From: Alkalicoccus daliensis
GTDB taxonomy: Bacteria > Bacillota > Bacilli > Bacillales > Salisediminibacteriaceae
DNA: 64,000 nucleotides
Assembly: GCF_900103955.1 (NCBI RefSeq)
Contig: NZ_FNIL01000009.1
Span: forward strand, 84,662 to 148,661
Direction: 5' to 3'
Of this stretch, positions 1-9,375 are shown piece after piece. Within the stretch, counting starts at the first letter, position 1. Each line of letters starts with the position of its first letter. Below the pieces are notes generated by a model that saw only the letters and a program-made list of their open reading frames with translations, was not told the origin of the DNA and made no database searches. Both the position numbers and the translations under genes were made by a program.

Positions 1-1
1 C

Positions 2-952
2 AAAGATTACATGAAAACTTCTGACGTGAAACTACTTTGGAATACAGCAAATATGTTTACGCATCAGCGTTTCGTTTCTGGAGCAGGTACTTCCAGCAAC
101 GCGCACACTTATGCGCATGCAGCAGCAAAAGTAAAGAAAGGCCTCGAAGTAGGTAAAGAACTCGGCGCAGAAAACTATGTGTTCTGGGGCGGGCGTGAAG
201 GCTATGAGTCTTTATTAAACACGGATATGAAGCTTGAATTTGATAACCTTGGCCGTTTTTATCATATGGCACTTGATTATGCAAAAGAAATTAACTTTGA
301 TACGCAGTTCCTGATTGAGCCAAAGCCGAAAGAGCCAACTACGCATCAGTATGACTTTGACGTAGCTACAGCAACTTCTTTCTTATATCAATATGGACTG
401 CAGGATCACTTCAAGTTTAATATTGAAGCGAACCACGCAACACTTGCAGGGCATACGTTTGAGCACGAACTCCGTACAGCAAGAATCAGCGGTATGCTTG
501 GTTCTGTAGATGCTAACCAGGGTGACCCGCTGCTTGGTTGGGACACGGATGAATTCCCGACAGACCTTTATTCGGCAACACTTGCAATGTACGAAATTCT
601 GAAAAACGGCGGACTGGGACGAGGCGGACTGAACTTCGATGCGAAAATCCGCAGAGGTTCTTTCAAGCCGGAAGATCTGTTCCACGCGCATATTGCAGGA
701 ATGGACAGCTTTGCAGTAGGATTGAAAGTAGCAAACAAAATGATCGAAGACAAGTTCTTTGAGAATATTGTGGAAGAACGCTACAAAACATTCAATGACG
801 AAATCGGCAAAAAGATCGTAGAGGGTACTACAAACTTCCACGAGCTTGAAAAGCATGCGATGGAGCACGGAGAAATCGATCACGCTTCAGGTCACCTGGA
901 GAAAATCAAAGCAGGCATTAACCAGTACCTGCTGCGTGTGAACGAACTGTAA
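2..952 (+). CDS. xylA: Xylose isomerase, C-terminal part (5' end outside window)
   Basis: Converts D-xylose to D-xylulose in the cytoplasm, the first step of xylose use. The frame is open to the window edge, so the first internal ATG at 11 is not the true start. About 316 residues of a family that is usually near 440 are present. Visible family features are the metal/substrate segments [36 protein letters not shown] and GWDTDEFP, all intact. It is followed after 72 bases and a terminator-like hairpin by xylB, so the two form a xyl operon. Identification is firm; only the start is missing. Confidence 0.95.
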   Translation, partial: KDYMKTSDVKLLWNTANMFTHQRFVSGAGTSSNAHTYAHAAAKVKKGLEVGKELGAENYVFWGGREGYESLLNTDMKLEFDNLGRFYHMALDYAKEINFDTQFLIEPKPKEPTTHQYDFDVATATSFLYQYGLQDHFKFNIEANHATLAGHTFEHELRTARISGMLGSVDANQGDPLLGWDTDEFPTDLYSATLAMYEILKNGGLGRGGLNFDAKIRRGSFKPEDLFHAHIAGMDSFAVGLKVANKMIEDKFFENIVEERYKTFNDEIGKKIVEGTTNFHELEKHAMEHGEIDHASGHLEKIKAGINQYLLRVNEL

Positions 953-970
953 TTTAAACACTTTAAAAAT

Positions 971-1006
971 AAGCCCGTTAGCGTAAGAGAGCTGACGGGC
1001 TTTATT
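971..1006 (+). terminator. Hairpin between xylA and xylB
   Basis: An 11-base arm at 972-982 (agcccgttagc) pairs with 991-1001 (gctgacgggct, one G-U pair), followed by a short T stretch. It looks like a weak intrinsic terminator or mRNA-processing hairpin that would lower xylB expression relative to xylA. Confidence 0.65.
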
Positions 1007-1033
1007 AAAAGAAAAATAGAAAGGATGAAGAAA

Positions 1034-2524
1034 ATGAGCTACGTATTAGGTGTAGATTTAGGAACAAGTGCAGTGAAAGTCCTATTAGTTGATAAAAAAG
1101 GAACTGTACACCAGTCTGTCAGCAGAGATTATCCTCTGTACCATGAAAAAGCAGGATGGAGCGAACAGGACCCGGAGGACTGGGTAAAGGCAACAATTGA
1201 AGCCGTGAAAGAAATTGCAGAAAGTGTTGAAAGCGCTTCAGACATCGAGGGCATGAGCTTTTCCGGACAGATGCATGGACTTGTGCTGCTGGATAAAGAC
1301 AATGCTCCTCTCAGAAGAGCAATTTTGTGGAATGATACGAGAACGACAGCGCAGTGCCGTGAAATAGAAGAAAAGCTTGGTCTTGAAAAACTGCACCGCA
1401 TCACAAAAAATCCTGCACTTGAAGGCTTTACGCTGCCAAAAATTTTGTGGGTAAAAGAAAATGAACCGGAATTGTTTAACCAGGCAGAAACTTTTGTTCT
1501 GCCGAAAGATTACGTAAGGTATGCGCTTACCGGCAATGTACATATGGATTATTCCGACGCTGCAGGAACATTGTTGTTAGACGTAGCAGAACAGGAGTGG
1601 AGTGAGGAAGTCTGCACAGCAGTGGGGATCTCTCCAAGCCTGTGTCCTCCGCTGACAGCTTCCCATGCTGATACAGGAGCTTTAAAAGAAGAAATAAAAC
1701 AGCAGACCGGCTTAAACGATGTCCGCGTGTTCGCGGGCGGCGCAGATAATGCCTGCGGCGCGATTGGTACGGGAATTCTGGAAGAAGGAGCAGTGCTCAG
1801 CAGTACCGGAACTTCCGGAGTTGTGCTTGCATACGAAAATGAGGGAACGAAAGATTTTGGAGGAAAGGTGCATTACTTTAATCACGGAGAAGAAAATTCC
1901 TTTTATACAATGGGTGTGACGCTGGCTGCAGGCCATAGTTTTACCTGGTTTAAAGAAACTTTTGCTCCTGAAAAATCTTTTGAAGAGCTGCTGGAGCTCG
2001 CAGCAAAATCTCCAGCAGGCGCGCAAGGCCTATTATTTACTCCGTACATTTCTGGAGAACGGACCCCTCATCCTGATGCTGAAGTGAGAGGAAGCTTTAT
2101 TGGAATGCATGCTTCCCACACGCTCGGCGACTTTACACGAGCAGTAATTGAAGGAATTACGTTTTCTCTGCAGGAAACAATGGTTATGTTTAAGGAGCAG
2201 GGAAAAACAATTGACAGAGTAGTTGCTACAGGAGGCGGAGCAAAAAGTGATCTATGGCTGCAGATTCAGGCAGACATTTACAATGCACCAATTGTAAAAC
2301 TGAAAAGTGAACAGGGTCCTGGCCTGGGAGCAGCGATGCTTGCAGCTTATGGCTCAGGCTGGTTCGGTTCCCTGAAAGAAGCCGCCGATATTTTTGTAGA
2401 AGAAAAAGAACGTTTTCAGCCTGATACGAAACAGGTCGAAATTTATAAAAAACTGTTTCCTCTATATCAGCAGATTTACAGCGCTACAAGCAGCTTGAGT
2501 GCTGAGCTGAAAGATTACAGATAA
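1034..2524 (+). CDS. xylB: Xylulokinase
   Basis: Phosphorylates D-xylulose to xylulose 5-phosphate for the pentose phosphate pathway. It is an FGGY-family kinase of about 496 residues, normal for the family. Visible motifs are the N-terminal phosphate-binding GVDLGTSAVKVLLVD, SGQMHGLVLLD, ILWNDTRT, GGADNACGAIGTG and the C-terminal ATP-site ATGGGAKSDLWLQI. An in-frame ATG at 1025 is only about two bases from its purine-rich stretch, while aagga at 1021-1025 sits eight bases before the ATG at 1034, so 1034 is preferred. It is the second gene of the xyl operon. Confidence in function is high and in the start moderate. Confidence 0.95.
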   Translation: MSYVLGVDLGTSAVKVLLVDKKGTVHQSVSRDYPLYHEKAGWSEQDPEDWVKATIEAVKEIAESVESASDIEGMSFSGQMHGLVLLDKDNAPLRRAILWNDTRTTAQCREIEEKLGLEKLHRITKNPALEGFTLPKILWVKENEPELFNQAETFVLPKDYVRYALTGNVHMDYSDAAGTLLLDVAEQEWSEEVCTAVGISPSLCPPLTASHADTGALKEEIKQQTGLNDVRVFAGGADNACGAIGTGILEEGAVLSSTGTSGVVLAYENEGTKDFGGKVHYFNHGEENSFYTMGVTLAAGHSFTWFKETFAPEKSFEELLELAAKSPAGAQGLLFTPYISGERTPHPDAEVRGSFIGMHASHTLGDFTRAVIEGITFSLQETMVMFKEQGKTIDRVVATGGGAKSDLWLQIQADIYNAPIVKLKSEQGPGLGAAMLAAYGSGWFGSLKEAADIFVEEKERFQPDTKQVEIYKKLFPLYQQIYSATSSLSAELKDYR

Positions 2525-2573
2525 TCTATATTGCTTTTGTGCTGCTGAACATATTTTGTGTTTAGTAGCACGA

Positions 2574-2703
2574 GGCTGTTGAAAAAATACTTCTCCTGTA
2601 TAATTATACGCTTTTGTGCTTTGTCTTTGAAAGACACCCAGTGATGAGGATCCAATACATAGATAGGCATAAATATACAATTTCTTTCACTTTATAAACA
2701 CTC
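2574..2703 (-). repeat. Dispersed repeat R1, copy C (short, reverse orientation)
   Basis: Read on the minus strand it starts gagtgtttataaagtgaaag and ends attttttcaacagcc, matching both ends of R1 copies near 37.3 kb and 16 kb. At 130 bases it is the shortest copy, keeping mostly the ends. The gagtg end lies two bases from the hairpin at 2706. It has no coding capacity. Confidence 0.75.
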
Positions 2704-2705
2704 TG

Positions 2706-2741
2706 AAAACCATTGAAGATTAATTTCTTCAATGGTTTTTT
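2706..2741 (+). terminator. Intrinsic terminator downstream of xylB
   Basis: Arm 2706-2719 (aaaaccattgaaga) pairs perfectly with 2726-2739 (tcttcaatggtttt), ending in a T run to 2741. It probably ends the xyl operon transcript. It is now separated from xylB by repeat R1 copy C. Confidence 0.8.
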
Positions 2742-2940
2742 AGTCTGGTAAAAACCATATCTTTTCTTACAAATGTACAGTGAACTGCTTTCTGTTTAAG
2801 GTTCTTGCACTGCTTATCAACGATACTCCATAATGAAGAACTATAAAATTAACAAAAAAGTACACTATTTCCCATAAAGACGTAATTGCACTGTTAATTC
2901 TTAATAAAGAATGTAAAATCCCTTTATTTACATGTCATTA

Positions 2941-2980
2941 ATAGATATAGAGAGGTATTTATAGATATAAAGAGTATTTT
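2941..2980. repeat. Two-copy 20-base direct repeat upstream of the polysaccharide operon
   Basis: Bases 2941-2960 and 2961-2980 are adjacent copies of atagatataRagag followed by an AT tract, 16 of 20 positions identical. Its place about 125 bases upstream of the first gene makes a regulator-binding role possible, but it could be simple AT-rich repetition. Confidence 0.5.
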
Positions 2981-3104
2981 AATGCTTTATAACGAACAAA
3001 ACCTAATTTTACCTAAATATGAACTTTGCGTTCTTTATTTAACAATGATAGATTCGTTATTAAGAACAAAATTCTTATTTTTGGAAGAAAGTAGGCGAAT
3101 AAAA

Positions 3105-4856
3105 ATGTCATTCGGAAAAAAGTTGAGAAGAAATATTGGGTCGTTTTTCCTGGGATATATATTGATAATTAGTTTGATCATGGAGCTGCCTGAAGCTTCT
3201 GCAATAGAACATACTGATTCCAATGCTTCGGTGCTCGTAGTATATTCTTCCGAAAAGAATGAAATAGATTTTGAGCAAAGAGTACTGGATATGGCACTGG
3301 GACACTTTTCAGAAGATATAGCTTATATTAATACATCTGAACTTAGTGAAAAAGATTTAGCGGGGGTAACGCATTTATTTTATTACGGCCTTATGGAAGA
3401 AAAAATTCCTGAAAAAGCTGCAGAGATAATTACATTATTTGATGGTCCTACAGTGGCAATCGGAAAGAATGTTGAAAATCTCGGAAAGAAGTTTGATTTT
3501 ATAGAAATGGGCGAGGAAGAAACTATAACTGAAATAAACATACTTAATGAAACAAATAAAAAGAGAATCATCGAACCGAATACAATTTTAGGAATCGATA
3601 TCAATAAGGAAGCAGAAGTTTTAGTAGAAGGTAAAGGGAAAACAGGCACGTATCCATTCATTACTCAACTCCACGACAGCTATTATATAGCCTCCGACAA
3701 GCTCATCCCACCTTATTCTGTGTATTTTTCCCAAATACTTAATCAGGTCTTTAATGCAGAAACGAGTAAGGAAACTCCCGCGTATCTTCGTCTGGAAGAT
3801 GTGCACCCGCTCGCAGATGCCGAAGGATTAATGGAAATAGCAGAGTATCTTAAAGAAAAAAACATTCCTTACATGATTGCAGCGATCCCGGTTTATACGC
3901 ACCCGGAAACAGGCAGAGAATATCATTTTCATGATGCCCCTGAAGTATTAAAGGCTTTACAGTACATGCAGGAGAATGGAGGAAGTGTAATACTGCACGG
4001 CTATACCCATCAATTCAGAGAGGATGAAACAGGAGAAGGCTTTGAGTTTTGGGACGTGGAACATGATATGCCCGTATACCATGGGCCGGATGAAGAGCCA
4101 CGCGATAAAAAAGAAAGTGATTTTGAAAAGGAAGCAGATTATTTAGCTTACCAAGAAGAAAACATTCAGTACGAAACGGAGTATGTGCGAAATCGATTAA
4201 CGAGAGGCGTGCAGGAATTAACCAATTATGGACTGTACCCTCTCGCATTTGAGGCCCCGCATTATACGATGTCTCAAAATGGCTACAAAGTAGTATCTGA
4301 ACATTTTTCCACTTATGTAGGGCAGCTGCAGCTGAGTGATGAAGACTGGGAAACGATGGAAAGCACTCCCTATGCTGGTAAACCAAGTATATTGCACGGA
4401 ATGACACTTCTGCCGGAAACAATCGGCTATGTGCAGCCGGATGATAGCAATGCAGTGGAAAAAATGATGGAAAAAGCAGAGGAGCATCAGATCACTGAAG
4501 GAGGAATGATTGGAGGATTTTATCACCCTTATCTTGGGATCGATGGTTTAAAAGAGGTAGTCCAGGAAATGGAAAACATTCCGAATATCGACTGGATCGA
4601 TTTAAAGGAGCTCGGTACAGAAGTAAACGTAGAAAATGTTTCTATTAAAGGTAAAAACGGAAGTATTCAGGTGGAAGTAGATCAGATAGGTTTAATGACA
4701 ACTTCTAAAGATTTTCCAGTATATCACATAAAACAGTTGATTGAAAAAGTTACCTGGGGAATTGCTGGAATTGGAGGTTCAGCAGTAATAATGTTTATCG
4801 GATACACTATTTTCCAGCGTCCGAGAAGGAGATTTTTAACAGGGAGGGTTAAATAG
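3105..4856 (+). CDS. DUF2334 polysaccharide deacetylase-like membrane protein (YdaL-like)
   Basis: About 583 residues. A basic N-terminus and hydrophobic segment (residues about 12-30) give a signal anchor. The central extracellular region carries the DUF2334 signature YLRLEDVHPL, then IPYMIAAIPVY and VILHGYTHQ, typical of this NodB-related deacetylase-like fold. A C-terminal membrane segment ends in a basic tail. The start at 3105 was chosen because the signal segment follows it directly; the open frame reaches 2982 but that part looks non-coding. Its stop overlaps the next start by one base, so translation is coupled. B. subtilis YdaL, in the ydaJKLMN exopolysaccharide operon, has the same domain. 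A role in modifying or secreting the polymer is inferred; deacetylase activity is unproven. Confidence 0.8.
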   Translation: MSFGKKLRRNIGSFFLGYILIISLIMELPEASAIEHTDSNASVLVVYSSEKNEIDFEQRVLDMALGHFSEDIAYINTSELSEKDLAGVTHLFYYGLMEEKIPEKAAEIITLFDGPTVAIGKNVENLGKKFDFIEMGEEETITEINILNETNKKRIIEPNTILGIDINKEAEVLVEGKGKTGTYPFITQLHDSYYIASDKLIPPYSVYFSQILNQVFNAETSKETPAYLRLEDVHPLADAEGLMEIAEYLKEKNIPYMIAAIPVYTHPETGREYHFHDAPEVLKALQYMQENGGSVILHGYTHQFREDETGEGFEFWDVEHDMPVYHGPDEEPRDKKESDFEKEADYLAYQEENIQYETEYVRNRLTRGVQELTNYGLYPLAFEAPHYTMSQNGYKVVSEHFSTYVGQLQLSDEDWETMESTPYAGKPSILHGMTLLPETIGYVQPDDSNAVEKMMEKAEEHQITEGGMIGGFYHPYLGIDGLKEVVQEMENIPNIDWIDLKELGTEVNVENVSIKGKNGSIQVEVDQIGLMTTSKDFPVYHIKQLIEKVTWGIAGIGGSAVIMFIGYTIFQRPRRRFLTGRVK

Positions 4857-6232
4857 TGGCTGAGTTATTATTGTACACTTCATTATTTTTAATCTGGTTT
4901 ATGCTTTTCTATCATATGTTTCTAATGCAGGGAGGCTATCTTCATTTTCTGAAACATCCGGAAACAAAAAGAAAATGGGATCTTGAGCCCGGGGAGCTTC
5001 CAACATTTAGTATATTGATTCCTGCACATAATGAAGAAGTAGTCATCGAAAAAACGCTGCAAGCAATGACAGAACTGGATTACCCGAAAGAAAAGCTGGA
5101 AGTTATTTTAATAAATGATAACTCCAGTGATGCTACGGGGAAAATAGGAGAAGAATTTGCACGTGAATTTCCTTTTATAAAAGTACTTCATACAAAACCC
5201 CCGCATGCTGGAAAAGGGAAGTCCGGTGCATTGAATCAAGGTTTTAAAGTGTCTTCCGGGGAAATTATTGCTGTGTATGATGCTGATAATCTGCCAGAGC
5301 CTGAAGCGGCCTATAATTTGGCTCTTGGTTTGAATAAAGATGAAAAAGCCGGTGCGGTTGTAGGGAAGTTCCGGGTATTGAACGCCAGGAAAAATATTTT
5401 GACCCGCATGATTAACGTAGAGACCCTCACTTTTCAATGGCTCGCGCAGGCCGGCAGATGGTTCTGGTTTAAAATGTGTACGATTCCTGGTACAAACTTT
5501 GCCATCCGCCGTTCGATTCTGGAAGAACTGGGCGGGTGGGATGAAAAGGCTTTGTCTGAAGATACGGAGCTCAGCTTTCGCGTATACAACCTCGGTTACT
5601 ATATCCGATTTTTTCCGGAAGCAGTGACCTGGGAACAGGAACCGGAAAATCTAAAAGTCTGGTGGAAGCAGAGAACCCGCTGGGCACGGGGAAATGAGTA
5701 TGTTATTGCTAAATATTTAATAGGATTCTTTAAGCTGAAAAATAAAAAAATAGGACTTGATCTCGCGTACTTCCTGTTCACTTATCTTCTGTTCTTTGGA
5801 GGCATTCTTATCTCTCATGCAATTTTCGTGACAAACATTTTCGTAGATCTAAACTTGACGATCGGCACTGTTTCCTACGTGCTGCTTATTACAGGATTCC
5901 TGCTGTTCGTAACGGAAGTACTGCTCGCATTGAGTATGGAAAAAGGACAGTTGACGATGAAAAATGCTGCAGTAGTAGTGCTTATGTATTTCACGTATTC
6001 TCAGCTTTGGGTAATTTTAGTAATGTATGCAACTTTCCTGGAAGCAAAACGAATGATCTTCCGTCAGGAAGTAAAGTGGTACAAAACGCAGCGGTTTCAG
6101 CAGAATAAGCCGGAAGAAAACATTACAGGACCAGTTTTAGTACCGGATCCTCCTTCTTCTGAACCAGATACTAAACCGCGGCCGGTGTTAGTTACGAGAA
6201 AAAAGAAGATGAAGGAGAGAAAAATCAAATGA
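4856..6232 (+). CDS. Membrane-bound family 2 glycosyltransferase (YdaM-like)
   Basis: A processive GT2 enzyme of 458 residues that probably polymerises the exopolysaccharide at the membrane. One N-terminal membrane segment is followed by the catalytic domain: FSILIPAHNE at 51-60, DxD at 142-144, the ED pair at 235-236 and QxxRW at 272-276. Three to four C-terminal membrane segments follow. All catalytic motifs of cellulose/hyaluronan-type synthases are present. It starts with GTG overlapping the upstream stop. A basic, proline-rich C-terminal tail is likely cytoplasmic. B. subtilis YdaM is the closest recognisable relative. No PilZ domain is visible, so direct c-di-GMP control is not evident. 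Confidence 0.85.
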   Translation: MAELLLYTSLFLIWFMLFYHMFLMQGGYLHFLKHPETKRKWDLEPGELPTFSILIPAHNEEVVIEKTLQAMTELDYPKEKLEVILINDNSSDATGKIGEEFAREFPFIKVLHTKPPHAGKGKSGALNQGFKVSSGEIIAVYDADNLPEPEAAYNLALGLNKDEKAGAVVGKFRVLNARKNILTRMINVETLTFQWLAQAGRWFWFKMCTIPGTNFAIRRSILEELGGWDEKALSEDTELSFRVYNLGYYIRFFPEAVTWEQEPENLKVWWKQRTRWARGNEYVIAKYLIGFFKLKNKKIGLDLAYFLFTYLLFFGGILISHAIFVTNIFVDLNLTIGTVSYVLLITGFLLFVTEVLLALSMEKGQLTMKNAAVVVLMYFTYSQLWVILVMYATFLEAKRMIFRQEVKWYKTQRFQQNKPEENITGPVLVPDPPSSEPDTKPRPVLVTRKKKMKERKIK

Positions 6233-7377
6233 AGGTGATGACTATATTTGGAACGCGGCCGGAAGGAATCAAGATGGCACCGGTGATTCAAGCTTTAAAC
6301 CGGGATCCATTCATTGAGAGTGTTGCATTAAATACCGGTCAGCATAAAGAAATGCTGGATCAGGTGCTGGAACTGTTTCAGCTTGTTCCTGACTATAATT
6401 TACACATAATGAAGAATGGGCAAACGGTTGAGGAATTAACGTCACGGCTCATTCAAACGGTAACGCCAATTATTCAAAAAGAAGCTCCTGACTTGGTACT
6501 CGTTCATGGAGACACGACTACTACCCTGGTAGGAGCGTATACAGCCTTTCTTCAAAAAATACCAGTAGGACATGTGGAAGCAGGGCTTCGTACAGACAAT
6601 AAATATTCTCCGTTTCCAGAAGAAATAAATCGTCAGCTTGTCGACAGGCTCGCTTCCTACCACTTTGCGGCTACGCCATCCAATAAGCAAAATTTAATCG
6701 ATGAAAAAATAAATGCAGACCACATCATCGTCACAGGAAATACGGTGATAGATGCCCTGCTGCAAATTACGGAGCAGCCGCATCTTTTTCCCGCAGCACT
6801 AAAGAAAATATTTAAAAGTGAAAAGAAAACAATACTGCTTACCACGCACAGAAGAGAGAATCTGAAGGACCTGCAATATGTTTATCGGGCAATTAACAGA
6901 ATTGTAAAAGAAAATAAGGATGTACAAGTGGTGTTTCCAGTGCATAAAAATCCAAAAATCCGGGCAACTGTCCGCGCAGAAATTGGAGAGAATGAAAATA
7001 TACATTTAATTGAACCGTTAGATTATCAGGATTTTGTACATGTTATGAAACAATCATATTTAGTGATTACTGATTCCGGCGGAATTCAGGAAGAGGCGCC
7101 GGGACTTGGCAAGCCGGTTCTTGTGGCTCGCAACACTACGGAGCGTCCAGAGGGAGTAGAAGCTGGAACATTAAAACTGGTAGGGACCTCCGAAGAAAAA
7201 ATTTACACAGAATGTACACGCCTGCTGGTAAATGAAACAGCCTACAAAAGTATGGCTGCGATCAGCAATCCGTTTGGAAATGGAGAAGCAGCAGCGCATA
7301 TAGTTTCCTGCATTAAAAATAATATTTTTGAAAATATTTCTGAGGGTATGCTCGAAGAAACACTGGAACGTATTTAG
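6229..7377 (+). CDS. mnaA: UDP-N-acetylglucosamine 2-epimerase (non-hydrolysing)
   Basis: Interconverts UDP-GlcNAc and UDP-ManNAc in the cytoplasm. Its 382 residues match the family length. Motifs are FGTRPEGIKMAP near the N-terminus, HGDTTT, GHVEAGLRT, PFPEEINR, LTTHRREN and TDSGGIQEEAP in the C-terminal UDP-binding half. It overlaps the upstream glycosyltransferase gene by four bases. Its position within the operon suggests that the secreted polymer contains ManNAc or a derivative, although a general role in wall teichoic acid linkage-unit synthesis is also possible. Confidence 0.93.
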   Translation: MKVMTIFGTRPEGIKMAPVIQALNRDPFIESVALNTGQHKEMLDQVLELFQLVPDYNLHIMKNGQTVEELTSRLIQTVTPIIQKEAPDLVLVHGDTTTTLVGAYTAFLQKIPVGHVEAGLRTDNKYSPFPEEINRQLVDRLASYHFAATPSNKQNLIDEKINADHIIVTGNTVIDALLQITEQPHLFPAALKKIFKSEKKTILLTTHRRENLKDLQYVYRAINRIVKENKDVQVVFPVHKNPKIRATVRAEIGENENIHLIEPLDYQDFVHVMKQSYLVITDSGGIQEEAPGLGKPVLVARNTTERPEGVEAGTLKLVGTSEEKIYTECTRLLVNETAYKSMAAISNPFGNGEAAAHIVSCIKNNIFENISEGMLEETLERI

Positions 7378-7393
7378 GGTGGTGAAAATTCCG

Positions 7394-8500
7394 ATGAGTT
7401 ATCTTTTGTTTGGGCTGCTTCTTCTGGCAGGGGTGCTTGTTATAATGTTTACACTGAATTCTCAGGCCTCTGAAGAAACTGCGCTGTCTACGCCGGCAAC
7501 AGAAACTTTTATAAACACCTGGCTGAGAAATGATAATGATACACTTGCCACCTATATTAAACCAGGGGAAGAACTGGATGAAGATCTTGTAAAAGGAAGA
7601 GAAGCGCTGGCGGAAACTCTTGGATTATGGATGGAATATGCATTGGAAAAAGAAGATGAGACTATGTTTAAGGAAGCATACGACCAGCTGCATGAATATT
7701 TTTTGGAAAATGACGGTTTTATTAATTGGAAAATAACAGAAGAAGGAGAGAGCAGAATCTCTTCCAACGCCTTGATTGATGACATTCGTATAGCGGCTGC
7801 TTTAACTTATGCAGATGCAAAGTGGGTAGATGGTGCATACCTGCAGACAGCGGAAAAGATCAGTAATTATTTAAATCAGCATAATGTAAGAGAGGGTATA
7901 TTTACAGACTTTTATGAACGGAAAGATAAGTACGCAAGCAGTGTGATCACTCTTTCTTATATTGATGAGACTTCTCTTAACCTTCTGGTCCAAAAAGCAG
8001 GATTAAATCACACTGCAGCGGAAAATACGATAAAAGTGCTGCGGGAAGCGCCGATAGAAAACAGTTTCTACCCTAAATCCTATAATGTGGAGGAAAAAGA
8101 GTACGTCTTTGATGATGAAATAAATATAGTTGATCAGGCAATTACCGCATACCATCAAGGTGCAGCAGGAGAGCGTTCTGACTCACTTTTATCATTTATT
8201 AAAGAGGAGATGGCGGAGCGCGGGGCAGTGCATGGCATCTACGAAAGAGAAACAGAAGCACCGCTTGTAGACTATGAATCTCCAGCGATTTACGCCTATC
8301 TTATTATGTACTCGCTTAGGATAGACGAAGAAGGATTGGCAGAAGAAATTTATCACAGAATGAAGGAATTTCAAGTGTCAAAACGCAGAAGTGATTATTA
8401 TGGGGGATACGGAGTCACAGACCAGGACACGCATATATTTGATAATATCAATCCGCTGATTGCGGAAGAAAAAATGAACACTGTCTCTGCAGAGAAATAG
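7394..8500 (+). CDS. GH8-like membrane-anchored putative glycosidase (YdaJ-like)
   Basis: About 368 residues with an N-terminal membrane segment (residues 2-20) and no lipobox cysteine, then an extracellular alpha-helical domain. Segments such as ENDGFINWKI, SNALIDDIRIAAAL and ADAKW resemble the six-hairpin fold of glycoside hydrolase family 8, and of B. subtilis YdaJ. The start at 7394 has gggtggtg about ten bases upstream; earlier in-frame starts lie inside mnaA. It is the last gene of the polysaccharide operon and probably trims or processes the polymer. The family assignment rests on pattern and context, so it is moderate. Confidence 0.65.
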   Translation: MSYLLFGLLLLAGVLVIMFTLNSQASEETALSTPATETFINTWLRNDNDTLATYIKPGEELDEDLVKGREALAETLGLWMEYALEKEDETMFKEAYDQLHEYFLENDGFINWKITEEGESRISSNALIDDIRIAAALTYADAKWVDGAYLQTAEKISNYLNQHNVREGIFTDFYERKDKYASSVITLSYIDETSLNLLVQKAGLNHTAAENTIKVLREAPIENSFYPKSYNVEEKEYVFDDEINIVDQAITAYHQGAAGERSDSLLSFIKEEMAERGAVHGIYERETEAPLVDYESPAIYAYLIMYSLRIDEEGLAEEIYHRMKEFQVSKRRSDYYGGYGVTDQDTHIFDNINPLIAEEKMNTVSAEK

Positions 8501-8828
8501 AATATAAGTAAGTGGAGGGCTTTCCGAAAATTTTTTTGGGAGCCTTCATTTTCGTTGAATTCTCTTTTCCATCGACTGCCATGAAAATATAAACTACATT
8601 GGTGAGTTCTATATGCCGCTGCGCTTATGGCAGAGGCATACCGGAGAGCTCGCGCTCGTTCTATTCTGCTAAACTTTTATGTGCAAGATAGCCTTGTATA
8701 AAACGTCGGTGAGAAAGGAAAACTCTCTGCTGATATAGAAGTTAGATTATACAGAAACTGCATTCAGATAGAGAAGCAACAGAACTGATTTCTATCAAGT
8801 GATATTGGCTGCAGCAGGGAGGCAGAGA
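8501..8828. other. Gene-free stretch after the polysaccharide operon
   Basis: Contains a poor hairpin (8515-8521 with 8541-8547, 19-base loop containing a T tract) that may weakly terminate the operon. No repeat family member, RNA gene or convincing promoter was recognised in the rest. Confidence 0.4.
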
Positions 8829-9356
8829 ATGACAAGAAAAGTGGAAGTGGTGCCCTATAACTTGGGTTGGCCGAAAATATTTCAGGCAGAAGCGGCGGCG
8901 CTTTGGGAAGTTTTCGAAAGTGAAGCTGAAGAGATACATCATATTGGCAGTACAGCGGTCCCCGGTATCACAGCTAAACCAATCATTGATATCATGCCCG
9001 CTGTGCGTGACCTTGCTGAAGTAGATAAAATGGAAAAAGAAATGAAAATGCTGGGCTATCAAATCTATGGGGAATATGGGATCGAAGAAAGACGTTTTTT
9101 TACAAAAGATATTTCAGGAGTTCGAACTTTTCACGTACATGCTTTTTTGAAAGACAGTCTCCACTATCACCCGCACCTTGCTGTACGTGACTATTTAATT
9201 GCACATGAAGAAGCAAGACGCACCTATGGAAGTTTAAAAAGATCATTGGCATGGGAATACCCTAATAATGTGAACGCTTATGCAGAAGGAAAACACGCCT
9301 TTGTAAAAGAACTTGAAGACAGAGCAGTGCACTGGTACAGAAAACAGAGGAAATAA
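8829..9356 (+). CDS. GrpB family protein (UPF0157)
   Basis: About 175 residues of the GrpB/UPF0157 family, related to the nucleotidyltransferase fold. The diagnostic HHIGSTAVPGI and KPIIDIMP segments near residues 35-60 are intact, as is FHVHAF further on. The start at 8829 has agggagg six bases upstream; the GTG at 8799 lacks a ribosome site. The biochemical role of stand-alone GrpB proteins is not established. It is closely followed by an NAD(P)-binding protein gene. Confidence 0.85.
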   Translation: MTRKVEVVPYNLGWPKIFQAEAAALWEVFESEAEEIHHIGSTAVPGITAKPIIDIMPAVRDLAEVDKMEKEMKMLGYQIYGEYGIEERRFFTKDISGVRTFHVHAFLKDSLHYHPHLAVRDYLIAHEEARRTYGSLKRSLAWEYPNNVNAYAEGKHAFVKELEDRAVHWYRKQRK

Positions 9357-9375
9357 CAGAGAGGGTGAAAACGAC

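Larger units (their letters stand above)
2525..3104. other. Gene-free stretch between xylB and the polysaccharide operon
   Basis: A 580-base gap. It holds a short copy of repeat family R1 (2574-2703), a hairpin terminator (2706-2741) and a two-copy 20-base direct repeat (2941-2980). An open frame that starts at 2982 simply runs into the next gene and is AT-rich without a good ribosome site. The promoter of the downstream operon should lie at about 2800-3080, but no clear -35/-10 pair stands out. Confidence 0.6.

Noticed and set aside
383..883. Minus-strand frame of 166 codons opposite xylA
   Set aside because: xylA is unambiguous; the antisense frame is a coding shadow.
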